64,000 bases of DNA. Origin: Methylocystaceae bacterium. GTDB lineage: Bacteria; Pseudomonadota; Alphaproteobacteria; Rhodospirillales; Terasakiellaceae. The notes below the pieces were generated by a model that worked only from the letters and a program-made list of their open reading frames with translations, made no database searches and had not been told where the DNA came from. Position 1 is the first letter of the stretch; each line of letters starts with the position of its first letter. The translations under genes and the position numbers were made by a program. The DNA lies in contig JABXIG010000020.1 of the NCBI GenBank assembly GCA_013373205.1, forward strand, positions 62,001 to 126,000. The letters run 5' to 3'. Shown one piece after another: positions 26,940 through 35,810 of the stretch.

Positions 26940-27905
26940 TTATTTGTCATCCCCATGATCGTGGGAATGCCCATGGTCGTGGTGATGGTGATGGTGGTGA
27001 CCATGATGATGGTGGTGGTGGTCCCCGTCTGTGCCAATCCCCATCACATGATGGTGGTGACCAACTTGAGCTGTCCCCACATCACCTTCATAACCGATGA
27101 TCTGTTCACGATATTTACAAAGCTGACAGTTCATATTGTTTTCACCCGTCAGCATTTCTTCAACGCGATCCACAAAAGTATCGATCACCAACGGATGATC
27201 TTTCAAGTACCCCGCTTTAACAAATTCAATATCAGGATGATTTGCAGCGACTTCATCTGTTTGATCGTAAATACGGCGCACCAAGATACCTGTAAACAAG
27301 AAGTAAGGGATCACAAGAATACGTTTGTAGCCCAGTTTTGTCGCATGCTCTATCCCTTCTGGGACGCGCGGAAATGCCACGCCGGAATAACAAACTTCAC
27401 CCCAGCCGAACCCCATGCCTTCCCATAACATGCGCATGACTTTATGCACGTTGGAATTGGCATCGCTGTCATTGGTGCCACGCCCGACAACCATCAACAA
27501 TGTATCTTTGCGATCCACTTCGCTATCACAGGCAGCTTCGGCTTCTTCAATGCGTTGTTTACACACTTCAAGCAAACGGCGATCAACAGCAAGGTCGCGC
27601 CCGAAACGCACATCCAGATCTTTATGTTCGGCGGCGAAATTATTGATCTCGCTCGGCAGGTCGTTTTTCACATGGCCTGCGGCAAACAACATACCCGGTA
27701 CACAAAGAATTTGTTTGGCCCCTTGTTCCACCAGCTTATCAAGCCCTGTGCGGATAATCGGTGTGGCAAATTCCAAAAAACCGCTTTCGACCATACGATC
27801 GGGAAAACGTTCGCGCAGGTTCTTTGCCAAGAGGTTAAATTCTTCAACGGCGCCATCATCGCGGCTGCCATGACCACAAATCATAATTGCGGGGGTATCG
27901 GACAT
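26940..27905 (-). CDS. cbiX: Sirohydrochlorin cobaltochelatase, long form with His-rich tail
   Basis: Inserts cobalt into sirohydrochlorin as the first committed step of the cobalt-early B12 route. The 321 residues contain two chelatase halves; the first has ICGHGSRDDGAVEEF with His12. After about residue 250 come the MxCxxC motif (Met258, Cys260, Cys263), the Fe-S site of long CbiX proteins, and a tail holding 21 histidines between residues 283 and 317, typical of cobalt or nickel storage. It is the first gene of the cobalamin operon and diverges from the pterin dehydratase gene. No B12 riboswitch is apparent upstream. Confidence 0.93.
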   Translation of the reverse strand: MSDTPAIMICGHGSRDDGAVEEFNLLAKNLRERFPDRMVESGFLEFATPIIRTGLDKLVEQGAKQILCVPGMLFAAGHVKNDLPSEINNFAAEHKDLDVRFGRDLAVDRRLLEVCKQRIEEAEAACDSEVDRKDTLLMVVGRGTNDSDANSNVHKVMRMLWEGMGFGWGEVCYSGVAFPRVPEGIEHATKLGYKRILVIPYFLFTGILVRRIYDQTDEVAANHPDIEFVKAGYLKDHPLVIDTFVDRVEEMLTGENNMNCQLCKYREQIIGYEGDVGTAQVGHHHHVMGIGTDGDHHHHHHGHHHHHHHDHGHSHDHGDDK

Positions 27906-27930
27906 GAAAGTCTCCTATTCCTAAAAAAAT

Positions 27931-27973
27931 CCTGCCTTACAGCATCAGATCACTGGCCCTGCCCTACAGCATC
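27931..27973. repeat. Direct 16-base repeat upstream of cbiX
   Basis: Two copies, 27931-27946 and 27958-27973, agree at 15 of 16 bases (CCTGCCTTACAGCATC in the first) and begin 27 bases apart. They lie 26 to 68 bases before the cbiX start in the divergent cbiX-pterin dehydratase region and could be an operator for the operon. Confidence 0.5.
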
Positions 27974-28078
27974 GAACCACTCGCCCATTGATGTAGCGGT
28001 TGGAACACTCTAGAGCAAGGAGATTATTGGGTTGATAAAACCGTTTCATAACCTATTTCAATAGAAACAGGAGATTTA

Positions 28079-28336
28079 ATGATTGATATTTCTACCCTAG
28101 AAAACTGGCAGACCGTCACAGACAGGGACGCCATCACCCGCACCTTTGTCTTTCAAGACTTCAAACAAGCCTTTGCCTTTATGACGCAATGTGCGCTCAA
28201 GGCCGAGCAGATGGACCATCATCCCGAATGGTTCAACGTTTATAACAAGGTCGAAGTCACACTGACCACCCATGATACGGGTGGTGTCAGCGACAAAGAT
28301 ATCATGCTTGCAAAATATATGAATGAATTGGCTTAA
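28079..28336 (+). CDS. Pterin-4a-carbinolamine dehydratase
   Basis: An 85-residue PhhB/DCoH-type protein that recycles the 4a-hydroxy pterin made by aromatic amino acid hydroxylases. The family motif [18 protein letters not shown] contains the His pair and downstream aromatic residues, and HDTGGVS follows. It starts at ATG 28079 with AGGAG at suitable spacing. No phenylalanine hydroxylase gene is in the window. A strong palindromic terminator follows the stop. Confidence 0.9.
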   Translation: MIDISTLENWQTVTDRDAITRTFVFQDFKQAFAFMTQCALKAEQMDHHPEWFNVYNKVEVTLTTHDTGGVSDKDIMLAKYMNELA

Positions 28337-28339
28337 AAA

Positions 28340-28377
28340 AAAATGTCATCCCGACTTTCAGGCCGGGATGACATTTT
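28340..28377. terminator. Strong bidirectional terminator
   Basis: A perfect 14-bp inverted repeat (28340-28353 with 28364-28377, 10-base loop) starts with an A run and ends with TTTT. It lies between the convergent pterin dehydratase and polyphosphate:AMP phosphotransferase genes and can terminate both. Confidence 0.88.
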
Positions 28378-28382
28378 GTCGC

Positions 28383-29921
28383 TTATTTTTCTTCCAAACG
28401 TTTTTCCAACGCATCACAAACGGTGCGCAGGACTTTTAAGCGGGCGAACTTTTTATCGTTGCCTTCAACCAAGGTCCAAGGGGCTGTGGTCGTGCTGGTT
28501 TTTTCCACCAGATCATTGACAGCTTCCTCATATTCAGCCCATTTTTCGCGGTTGCGCCAGTCTTCGTCTGTTAGTTTCCATTGTTTCCAAGGGGTAACTT
28601 CGCGCGCTTTGAAACGGGCGAGTTGTTCATCCGGGTCAATATGAATCCAGAACTTCAACAACACTGTGCCATGATCCACAATCTGTTCTTCAAAATCCAC
28701 AATTTCGCCATAAGCCCGGCGCCATTCATCTTCGCGGGCAAAGCCTTCACAACGTTCGACCAGAACCCGGCCATACCAGGACCGATCGAAAATCGTAATC
28801 CGCCCGGCGCGCGACATATCCCGCCAAAAGCGCCAAAGATAATGATGGGCACGTTCTTCATCATTAGGGGCGGCAAAGGGCAAAACCTTATAGCTGCGCG
28901 CATCAAGGGCAGAGGTAATACGCCGGATATTCCCCCCCTTGCCCGCAGCATCACTACCTTCAAAGACAAGAATGCTAGAAACCCCTTGATCCGATGCTTT
29001 GCGGGCCAACTGATTGAGGCGGCCTTGCAGTTCTTTCAATTCTTTTTTGTAGCTGGCTTTTTCAACGGTTTTCGTCATATCCAGACGACTTAGAACCGTC
29101 GGATACGGCAGTTGTTCAACCGGGGCATCTCTATCTTTTTTCTTTTTAACAGGTTTATTCTCTGCCTTTTGCGCCTGTTTCAAGGCATCTTGAGCTTCAA
29201 GTTCAATGGTCCGCTGGGCTTTATGGCGCACAATGGCATCGCGCACCTGTTCAGCCACGGTCAGGGACGCATATTTTATGTCTGCCCCTTCAACAATAGA
29301 CCAAGGTGCATGACCTTTTGATGTGCGCATGATCAAACGTTCAGCAGCTTCAACGAACTTGTCGTACATTTTCCAATGTTTCCAGTCCGTCTTGGTCACC
29401 CGCCATTTTTGCAAATCATCTTTTTCCAACTTTTTCAGGCGCTTTTTCTGTGCATCTTTACCCAGATGCATCCAGAATTTAAGGATCAAAGCCCCATCAT
29501 CGGCCAATGTCTTTTCAAAGATTTTAATCCGGTCAAGACGTTCATCATAATCCGCCTGATCAATCTCCCCATAGGCATGGTCAATAAACGGGGCACTATA
29601 CCAACTGCTCAGGAAAATACCGATCTTGCCTTTCGGGGGCAAATCGCGCCAATAACGCCAATAACGTGGCCGTTCGGCTTCTTCGTCGCTATGACGAATA
29701 TAGGCGTTGTTGTCGATCCAGCGCGAATCCATCCATTCGTTCAACAGATTAACCGTTGTGCCTTTACCTGCGCCATCAACACCAGCCATCACAATGATGA
29801 CGGGAAAATCGCATTTGCGTAATTCTTGTTGTATTTCAAGTAGTTCAATACGAAGCGACTGGACTTTTTCATCATAGTCTTTCTTGCTGATTGAACGACC
29901 TAATTCTGCAGTTTCGAACAT
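28383..29921 (-). CDS. Polyphosphate:AMP phosphotransferase (two-domain PPK2)
   Basis: Transfers phosphate from polyphosphate to AMP. The 512-residue protein is a tandem of two PPK2 domains. The C-terminal domain has a full Walker A (GSDAAGKGGNIR) and the DRSWYGR Walker B. The N-terminal domain keeps a Walker A (GVDGAGKGTTV) but has SSWYSAPF where Asp-Arg is expected, so only the second domain is likely catalytic, as in other PAP enzymes. I start at ATG 29921, which has GGAGGGG five bases upstream; the upstream ATG at 29996 is poorer. A Lys-rich linker lies at about residues 265-285. Downstream sits a strong terminator. Confidence 0.9.
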   Translation of the reverse strand: MFETAELGRSISKKDYDEKVQSLRIELLEIQQELRKCDFPVIIVMAGVDGAGKGTTVNLLNEWMDSRWIDNNAYIRHSDEEAERPRYWRYWRDLPPKGKIGIFLSSWYSAPFIDHAYGEIDQADYDERLDRIKIFEKTLADDGALILKFWMHLGKDAQKKRLKKLEKDDLQKWRVTKTDWKHWKMYDKFVEAAERLIMRTSKGHAPWSIVEGADIKYASLTVAEQVRDAIVRHKAQRTIELEAQDALKQAQKAENKPVKKKKDRDAPVEQLPYPTVLSRLDMTKTVEKASYKKELKELQGRLNQLARKASDQGVSSILVFEGSDAAGKGGNIRRITSALDARSYKVLPFAAPNDEERAHHYLWRFWRDMSRAGRITIFDRSWYGRVLVERCEGFAREDEWRRAYGEIVDFEEQIVDHGTVLLKFWIHIDPDEQLARFKAREVTPWKQWKLTDEDWRNREKWAEYEEAVNDLVEKTSTTTAPWTLVEGNDKKFARLKVLRTVCDALEKRLEEK

Positions 29922-29976
29922 GTTACCCCTCCAAAACCTTGGATACCCCTTTGTCATAAAAGAGTAACCCATGTTT

Positions 29977-31815
29977 TTAGAAACAGCAAACAGCAAGGTG
30001 GCTGGGATCGGATTTTGCCTGCTTTTTCAATTGTGCGATGGCGTTATCCAATTCTTCAAAGCTCGGGGTATTTTCCGCACGATCGACTTTTAGTTCGATC
30101 AGGGCGGCACTACAGCTCATCAACGGGAAACGGCGCGGATTCCCGTCACGGTCTTTGCCTTCCAAAAAGCCTTGTTCACGGGCCACAGCATCATAAAAAC
30201 TGACCACATCATCGGCAAACTTAGCCAATAAACTGGTCACTTGCCGTTTGACCGCTTCAAAATCTTCGCTGTGGATACCGATAAAGAAATCATCCCCGCC
30301 GACATGCCCCAAAAAGGCCGTTTCGCCCACAAAGGTTTTGCGCATCAGTTCTGCAAACAACAAGATCGCGCGATCCCCTTGGCGAAAACCATAGGCGTCA
30401 TTAAAGGCTTTGAAATTATCCAGATCCATATAAACAAGAACGCTCGGCTCCATACATTGTGAAACCGCGTCACTGACAAAATCGGAAATGGAAGAATTGC
30501 CCGGTAATTTGGTCAAAGGGCTGCAATCACGGGCCTGTGCCAGATTATTTTCATTAATGACACGCAGTAATGACGACGCCGACAAGAAACCAAGATAGCT
30601 GAAATCCTTAACCAGAATGACCCCTTCCGGATTTTCTGACAGACTGTAATTTTTCAAGATTGCATCGGTTCCGGCCTGAATATCCGCGACAGGACAAGGG
30701 CTTAGGAATTTACGTAAAGTAAGCCCCGCGCCACGGTTGGCAATCAAATCTTTGCCAAAAGGCGAATAAGTGTATTCTTTCAGCGCATGTTCATGCACGA
30801 TCCCTAACGGGCTACCACTTTCATCCACGATGGGAAAGAAAGTCAAATCCTTGTTACTGCGAAAGGCTTCAAAAACCATCTGCATATCGTCATCAATCCG
30901 TAAAGGCGGGCGATATTCAATCTGTTCGTAAATAATGTTGGTTTCTTCGCTTTCGCCCGTTTTCTGACGTCGTCCAAGAGTCAACACTTCCTGATACTGT
31001 GTTTGCAGAGCCTGCGGGTCCAGTTGCGGGTAGCAGATGAAGAAACCCTGCACCAGATCACAGCCGATTTCTTTACAAACGCGCAATTGATCTTCAGTTT
31101 CCACGCCTTCTGCAATAACAAAGATGCCAAGCACATGGGCAAGGTCTGTAATGGTAGAGACCATTAGCTTTAGCTTTTTATCTTTGTCAATTCCGCGGAT
31201 CAAAGCACCATCAATTTTGATGTAATCTGGCTGGTGTTCATGCAACAATTTCAAACCGGAATAGCCCGAGCCAAAATCATCAATCGCCGTGCTGTAATCT
31301 TCCCCGCGATAACGTGCGAGGTTCTGTTCTGCCATTTTCATTGACACTTCATGGCGTTCAGAAATTTCCAGACACAAAATCGCAGCCGGCAAATCATATT
31401 GTTTTAACAGGGCCTTGGTGCCGCCCCGAAAATAATCAGGTGACGTAATGATCCGGTTATCCAAATTGTAAAATAAGCGGGTGCGGTGATTGCGCGGCAG
31501 TTTGGAAAATTTGGCAATAACCCGTGCACGGATCATCATATCGAAACGATGTAAGATTTTCAGTTCATCCGCACGATCAAACAAGGCAAAGATTGTCGCA
31601 ACATCCATCTTGGCATGATGACGTAACAAGGCTTCATAGCCAAAGACGGTACCATTATGGATGTCCACAATAGGCTGAAAGGCAAAATCCAGAACCCGTT
31701 TGGCATTTTCCAGAAAAGCTTTTGCCTCATCTGATGGATTTTCATGGCCTAATGGCGCAATATCGTCAAAATCAAACATATGAACATCCATGAGGTTGCG
31801 CGCAGAAAAGTCCAA
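29977..31815 (-). CDS. EAL-CBS-GGDEF cyclic-di-GMP protein
   Basis: A 612-residue cytoplasmic c-di-GMP protein. Residues of about 30-275 form an EAL phosphodiesterase with YEALLRH, the Asn in YNLDNR, LEISER, DDFGSGYSG, KIDGALIRG and EGVET, so the metal and general-base set looks complete. Residues of about 300-430 look like a CBS pair (FPIVDESGSPLGIV; GVILVKDFSYLG). The C-terminal GGDEF domain has GGDDF in place of GG(D/E)EF and no RxxD I-site, so its cyclase activity is doubtful and it may be a regulatory domain. A TTG start at 31815 is preferred because AGAGG lies six bases upstream. It diverges from the SpoIIE-type gene. Confidence 0.87.
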   Translation of the reverse strand: MDFSARNLMDVHMFDFDDIAPLGHENPSDEAKAFLENAKRVLDFAFQPIVDIHNGTVFGYEALLRHHAKMDVATIFALFDRADELKILHRFDMMIRARVIAKFSKLPRNHRTRLFYNLDNRIITSPDYFRGGTKALLKQYDLPAAILCLEISERHEVSMKMAEQNLARYRGEDYSTAIDDFGSGYSGLKLLHEHQPDYIKIDGALIRGIDKDKKLKLMVSTITDLAHVLGIFVIAEGVETEDQLRVCKEIGCDLVQGFFICYPQLDPQALQTQYQEVLTLGRRQKTGESEETNIIYEQIEYRPPLRIDDDMQMVFEAFRSNKDLTFFPIVDESGSPLGIVHEHALKEYTYSPFGKDLIANRGAGLTLRKFLSPCPVADIQAGTDAILKNYSLSENPEGVILVKDFSYLGFLSASSLLRVINENNLAQARDCSPLTKLPGNSSISDFVSDAVSQCMEPSVLVYMDLDNFKAFNDAYGFRQGDRAILLFAELMRKTFVGETAFLGHVGGDDFFIGIHSEDFEAVKRQVTSLLAKFADDVVSFYDAVAREQGFLEGKDRDGNPRRFPLMSCSAALIELKVDRAENTPSFEELDNAIAQLKKQAKSDPSHLAVCCF

Positions 31816-32008
31816 CTTAAGCCTCTACAAGTGCCGTGAAACTGCCCTAAGAATGTTCAAATGCACATCGGGGTCAACAGAATAAGGGGGCATGTCACAA
31901 GAGTTTCATCAAATTGAAACACAACTGTTAGAACTTGAACCCCAACAGGTTAAATAAATAGCTAAACTTCTCCTTTGCCTTTGCAAATATTTTGTTCATA
32001 GTATTTGC

Positions 32009-33787
32009 ATGGAACAGATAGTTTACGAATCGATGTCCGTCGGCATCAAGGATCAGGTCAACCTGTTGGCCAGCATGACAGCGGAATTCGCCAACACCTT
32101 AAATGTAGACGAAACCCTGCAACGCGCCTTGCCGCAAATCACCGATTATCTGAAGGCGGAAGGATCAGCCGTTTTCCTGCTAGATGAAACCACACAGGTC
32201 ATCACATGTGTAGCTTGTTATGGTGCAACCGAAATCACTGGTCTGACACTGGAATATGGACAAGGCATCGTTGGCAAATGCGTTGCCACCAATGAAGGCG
32301 CGTTGGTGCGAGATGTCAAAAATGATCCCGATTTTTATGGCGCTGTGGATAATCAGACAGGTTTCACCACCCGCTCTATACTGTGTGCCCCCCTTAGCGT
32401 GAAAGACCGCTGTGTCGGCGCAATAGAGCTGGTCAATAAGAAAAATCAGGATGATCTGTTCGAAGAAACCGATCTCAAAATTTTGGAAACCTTATCAGCA
32501 TCTGCTGCGCTGGCCGTAATCAATGCGCGCATGGCCAAAGCGTTGGTCGAACAGGAACGGGTAAAACGGGAATTGGAACTGGCCGCCGATATTCAACGCC
32601 GTTTCCTACCTGATCCCAGCAACGCACAAAATGACCAATCGCAGATTTGCGGTGTCAACAAGGCGGCGCGCGGTGTCTCCGGGGATTTCTTTGATTATTT
32701 TACCTTGCCTGACGGGCGGATATATTTTGCCTTAGGCGATGTGTCGGGAAAAGGCATTAACGCCTCATTATTGATGTCAAAGACTGCCTCACTTTTTCGC
32801 TGTCTGGGCAAAACTGTACGCGACCCCGGCAAACTTTTGGGCCGGATCAATGCTGAACTGTGTGAAACGGCGGCCCAGGGTATGTTCGTCACCATGGTTG
32901 CAGGCCTTTATGATCCAAGACCCGGATGTGAAGGCATGATCCGTATTTCCAATGCGGGACATGAACCCGTGTTGCTTTATTGTGACGATGAATTCAAAAC
33001 CTTTGGCGCCAGTGGCCCGCCCTTAGGGATCGTTCCGCCCCTGCCCGGTGAAGATGGTGCCTATGAAGAAGAACAGATTTTCCCAAATCACGGATCGCTC
33101 TATATCTATACCGACGGGCTGACCGAAGGTTATACAAAAAGCGGGGACCCGCTGGAAGATAAGGGCGTACAAAAAATTTTACGTGACCATTCAGACGCGA
33201 GTCTGCCCACCCAGCTGGAATGTCTGGTCTCGGCCGTTTCCCATCCCGGCATGAAACTACGCGATGATGTTACCGTTCTTGCCCTGACCGATTCGCAGCG
33301 CCCCCTAGAGGATAAACAGCACACAGAGGCGCACCATAGCGATGTGGAAGATGAAGAAAGTGATGGCGACTGGCTGATCGATTTCAAGTTCCCCGCGCAA
33401 CCATCTTGGATGAAATTGGCGCGTGCCTGTGTGCGTGAATCCTGTGTCAAAGTTGGTTGTGATGACAGGCTGATTAATGACGTTGTTCTGGCCGTAGATG
33501 AAGCCTGTCAAAACGTCATACGCCATGCCTACGGCGGGCCAAGCGATGAAGAAATAGAATTGACCGTGCGTCATAGACCGGGCCGTTTAGTCTTTCGTTT
33601 GCGTGATTTTGCCCCTCTGGTAGAACCAAGTAAAATCAAACCGCGTGATCTGGATGATATCAGACCCGGGGGGCTAGGGACCCACCTAATTCAAGAGGTT
33701 ATGGATGACGTAAGGTATCTTCGTCCGACACAAGGCGAAGGAAATCTGCTAAGACTTGTTAAAAACATCGACATAAATAAGGGCTAA
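32009..33787 (+). CDS. GAF-PP2C (SpoIIE)-HATPase phosphatase/kinase fusion
   Basis: A 592-residue partner-switching protein. The N-terminal GAF domain (about 20-180) is followed by a short coiled coil and a SpoIIE-type PP2C phosphatase (about 195-410) with GVSGDFFDYF, LGDVSGKGINAS and ISNAGHEPV. The C-terminal HATPase_c-2 anti-sigma-like kinase (about 450-590) has the N-box VVLAVDEACQNVIRHAY and the GGLGTHLIQ loop. Phosphatase and kinase in one chain can dephosphorylate and phosphorylate a STAS partner. The STAS gene starts three bases after its stop, so they almost certainly work together. The Mla-type operon begins next. Confidence 0.92.
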   Translation: MEQIVYESMSVGIKDQVNLLASMTAEFANTLNVDETLQRALPQITDYLKAEGSAVFLLDETTQVITCVACYGATEITGLTLEYGQGIVGKCVATNEGALVRDVKNDPDFYGAVDNQTGFTTRSILCAPLSVKDRCVGAIELVNKKNQDDLFEETDLKILETLSASAALAVINARMAKALVEQERVKRELELAADIQRRFLPDPSNAQNDQSQICGVNKAARGVSGDFFDYFTLPDGRIYFALGDVSGKGINASLLMSKTASLFRCLGKTVRDPGKLLGRINAELCETAAQGMFVTMVAGLYDPRPGCEGMIRISNAGHEPVLLYCDDEFKTFGASGPPLGIVPPLPGEDGAYEEEQIFPNHGSLYIYTDGLTEGYTKSGDPLEDKGVQKILRDHSDASLPTQLECLVSAVSHPGMKLRDDVTVLALTDSQRPLEDKQHTEAHHSDVEDEESDGDWLIDFKFPAQPSWMKLARACVRESCVKVGCDDRLINDVVLAVDEACQNVIRHAYGGPSDEEIELTVRHRPGRLVFRLRDFAPLVEPSKIKPRDLDDIRPGGLGTHLIQEVMDDVRYLRPTQGEGNLLRLVKNIDINKG

Positions 33788-33790
33788 AAA

Positions 33791-34126
33791 ATGAATCTTG
33801 AGACACGTGAAGAAAACGGTGTTGTGATCTTTGAACTGGATGGCGAAGTGGACTTGGAAACCTCACCTCAGTTACGAGCGGCCTTGTTGCAACATGTCAA
33901 TGCGGGCAAAGCCGTCTGCGTTGGCATGAAAGACGTGGCCTATATTGACAGTTCCGGCATTGCCAGTCTGGTCGAAGCCTATCAGAGCGGGCGACGCAAC
34001 AGTACAGGTTTTGCCCTTGCCTCTATCAGTGACAGTGCACTGCGGGTTCTGCAACTGGCCAGATTGGACAAAGTTTTCACCATCCATGACACAATCGATG
34101 CAGCTGTGGGTGAATTAACCACCTAA
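33791..34126 (+). CDS. STAS-domain anti-sigma factor antagonist
   Basis: A 111-residue SpoIIAA/RsbV-like STAS protein. The phosphorylation site lies in YIDSSGIASL, with Ser54/Ser55 as candidates. It is probably the substrate of the kinase and phosphatase domains encoded immediately upstream (gap of three bases). MlaB of the Mla complex is also a STAS protein, and mlaE follows 20 bases downstream, so it could instead be an MlaB-like subunit of the transporter; the intact DSSG motif fits both. Confidence 0.88.
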   Translation: MNLETREENGVVIFELDGEVDLETSPQLRAALLQHVNAGKAVCVGMKDVAYIDSSGIASLVEAYQSGRRNSTGFALASISDSALRVLQLARLDKVFTIHDTIDAAVGELTT

Positions 34127-34146
34127 GGGCACATTTACACTCGGGG

Positions 34147-34974
34147 ATGACAAATATGAGCGAGCAAGAGGCCAAGCAAGGTCCCATCGCACAAAGGGTC
34201 GAAAATATAGGACGTCGCACCATGGTCGGTGTCGGCGTTATTGGATATTGTGCAACCCTCGTATGGGAAAGCCTCTATTGGGCTGTGCTGGGCAAGTCCA
34301 TGGGGCAACCGGTCCGCCTCAGGGCTGTGGTGGACCAAATGATGGAGATCGGCATCCGCGCCATCCCGATCGTTGCGCTATTGGCACTGGCTGTGGGTAT
34401 GATGCTCGCCATTCAGGGGATTTATACCCTGAGCATCTTTGGGGCTGAATCCCAAGTTACCTATGGCATTGCATTTTCTGTCGTGCGGGAATTTTCTCCC
34501 CTTATTACCGGTATTCTGGTTGCCGGACGCTCCGGTTCTGCCCTGGCCGCGCGCATCGGAATTATGACCATCAACCAAGAAGTCGATGCCTTATCCGTCA
34601 TGGGGATCAACCCGGTGCGCTTTTTAGTGGCACCGGCCATGTTTGCCATGCTCATTATGATGCCGTGCCTGACCTTTCTTTCTGATGTGGTCGGCTTGAT
34701 GGGCGGCGGGCTTTATGTCGCGCTTGATCTGAAAATCAGCTTGTCGGCATACTGGTCCGATATCTTGAAAATTATCAGCAATGGCGATTTAACCCATGGA
34801 CTGATGAAAAGTGTGCTGTTTGGGGTTCTGATCGTCATCATTGGCGTTGCCAATGGTGCTGGGGTACAAGGCGGGGCCGAAGGGGTAGGCAAAGTCACCA
34901 CGCGTGCGGTGGTTCAATCGATCTCTGCCATCGTTATTACCGACATGTTCTTTGCTTTCATGGTGACACGATGA
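34147..34974 (+). CDS. mlaE: Mla-type lipid transport permease
   Basis: Inner-membrane subunit of a phospholipid ABC transporter, 275 residues, with about six hydrophobic segments. It shows the MlaE/TrnB family pattern GVVREFSPLITGILVAGRSGSA-like, here VVREFSPLITGILVAGRS with the SALAARIG continuation, and the INPVRFLVAPAM region. The start is ATG 34147 (CGGGG upstream), with a second ATG at 34156. It overlaps mlaF by four bases, and mlaF-mlaD and a lipoprotein follow, giving an intact transport operon. Confidence 0.93.
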   Translation: MTNMSEQEAKQGPIAQRVENIGRRTMVGVGVIGYCATLVWESLYWAVLGKSMGQPVRLRAVVDQMMEIGIRAIPIVALLALAVGMMLAIQGIYTLSIFGAESQVTYGIAFSVVREFSPLITGILVAGRSGSALAARIGIMTINQEVDALSVMGINPVRFLVAPAMFAMLIMMPCLTFLSDVVGLMGGGLYVALDLKISLSAYWSDILKIISNGDLTHGLMKSVLFGVLIVIIGVANGAGVQGGAEGVGKVTTRAVVQSISAIVITDMFFAFMVTR

Positions 34975-35810
34975 CAAAACCAACCGCAGAAGAAATCATG
35001 AAACGTGACAAGGTCATCGATGTAGAAGACCTTGTCACCCATTATGGCGAGCGCATGATCTTAAAAGGCATTTCCATGGATGTGCGCGAAGGCGAGATCA
35101 TGGTGATTATGGGCGGGTCGGGTTCCGGTAAATCAACGCTGTTGCGCCACCTCATGAGCCTTGAATCGGCAACTTCCGGGAAAATGAGCCTGCTGGGGAA
35201 AAATATTGCAGATCTGTCCTTAAAGGAAACTTACGATTTGCGTAAAAAAATCGGTGTCGCCTTTCAGGGCGGGGCGCTTTTTTCCTCTATGACTGTTGGG
35301 GAAAATATCAAACTGCCGTTGCGCGAACATACCGATCTGGATGAATTCACCATGGACATCATGGCGCGCATGAAGCTGGAAGTGGTCGACTTGGCAGGCT
35401 TTGAAGATTTGACCCCCAGCGAGCTATCAGGGGGGATGTTAAAACGTGCTGCCGTTGCCCGTGCCATTATCATGGACCCAAAATTATTATTCTTTGATGA
35501 ACCCAGTGCCGGGCTGGACCCTGTGGTTGCCGCACAATTGGATGAATTGATCTTGCGTCTGCGTGATGCCATGGGGATGTCCATCGTTGTCGTCACCCAC
35601 GAACTAGACAGCGCCTTTCGCATTGCGGACCGCATCACCATGCTGGATCAGGGAAATATCTTGATGGTGGGGACACCAGAAGAGATGAAAGCCTCTGACA
35701 ATAGCCGTATTCAGAATTTGTTAAACCGCAGGATCGAGGAAGCAGAACTTGATCCCGACGCCTATCTTCGTCGCCTAACCGGAGAGGACACCAAATATGA
35801 GCGCCCTTAA
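34971..35810 (+). CDS. mlaF: Mla-type ABC transporter ATP-binding protein
   Basis: A 279-residue ABC ATPase that powers lipid movement between membranes. Walker A is GGSGSGKSTLL, the signature is LSGGMLKRAAVA, and Walker B is LLFFDEPSAGLDP, followed by the H-loop in VVTHELDSAF. The LSGGM signature is characteristic of MlaF. It overlaps mlaE by four bases and mlaD by 14. Confidence 0.95.
   Translation: MTKPTAEEIMKRDKVIDVEDLVTHYGERMILKGISMDVREGEIMVIMGGSGSGKSTLLRHLMSLESATSGKMSLLGKNIADLSLKETYDLRKKIGVAFQGGALFSSMTVGENIKLPLREHTDLDEFTMDIMARMKLEVVDLAGFEDLTPSELSGGMLKRAAVARAIIMDPKLLFFDEPSAGLDPVVAAQLDELILRLRDAMGMSIVVVTHELDSAFRIADRITMLDQGNILMVGTPEEMKASDNSRIQNLLNRRIEEAELDPDAYLRRLTGEDTKYERP

Noticed and set aside
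26937-27428. Plus-strand frame rich in Val and Met opposite cbiX
   Set aside because: It is the antisense of the His-rich tail and shows only the biased composition expected from repeated His codons.
27906-28078. Cobalamin riboswitch upstream of cbiX
   Set aside because: No GCCACTG-type box or the expected long leader is visible on the minus strand. A covariance search would decide.
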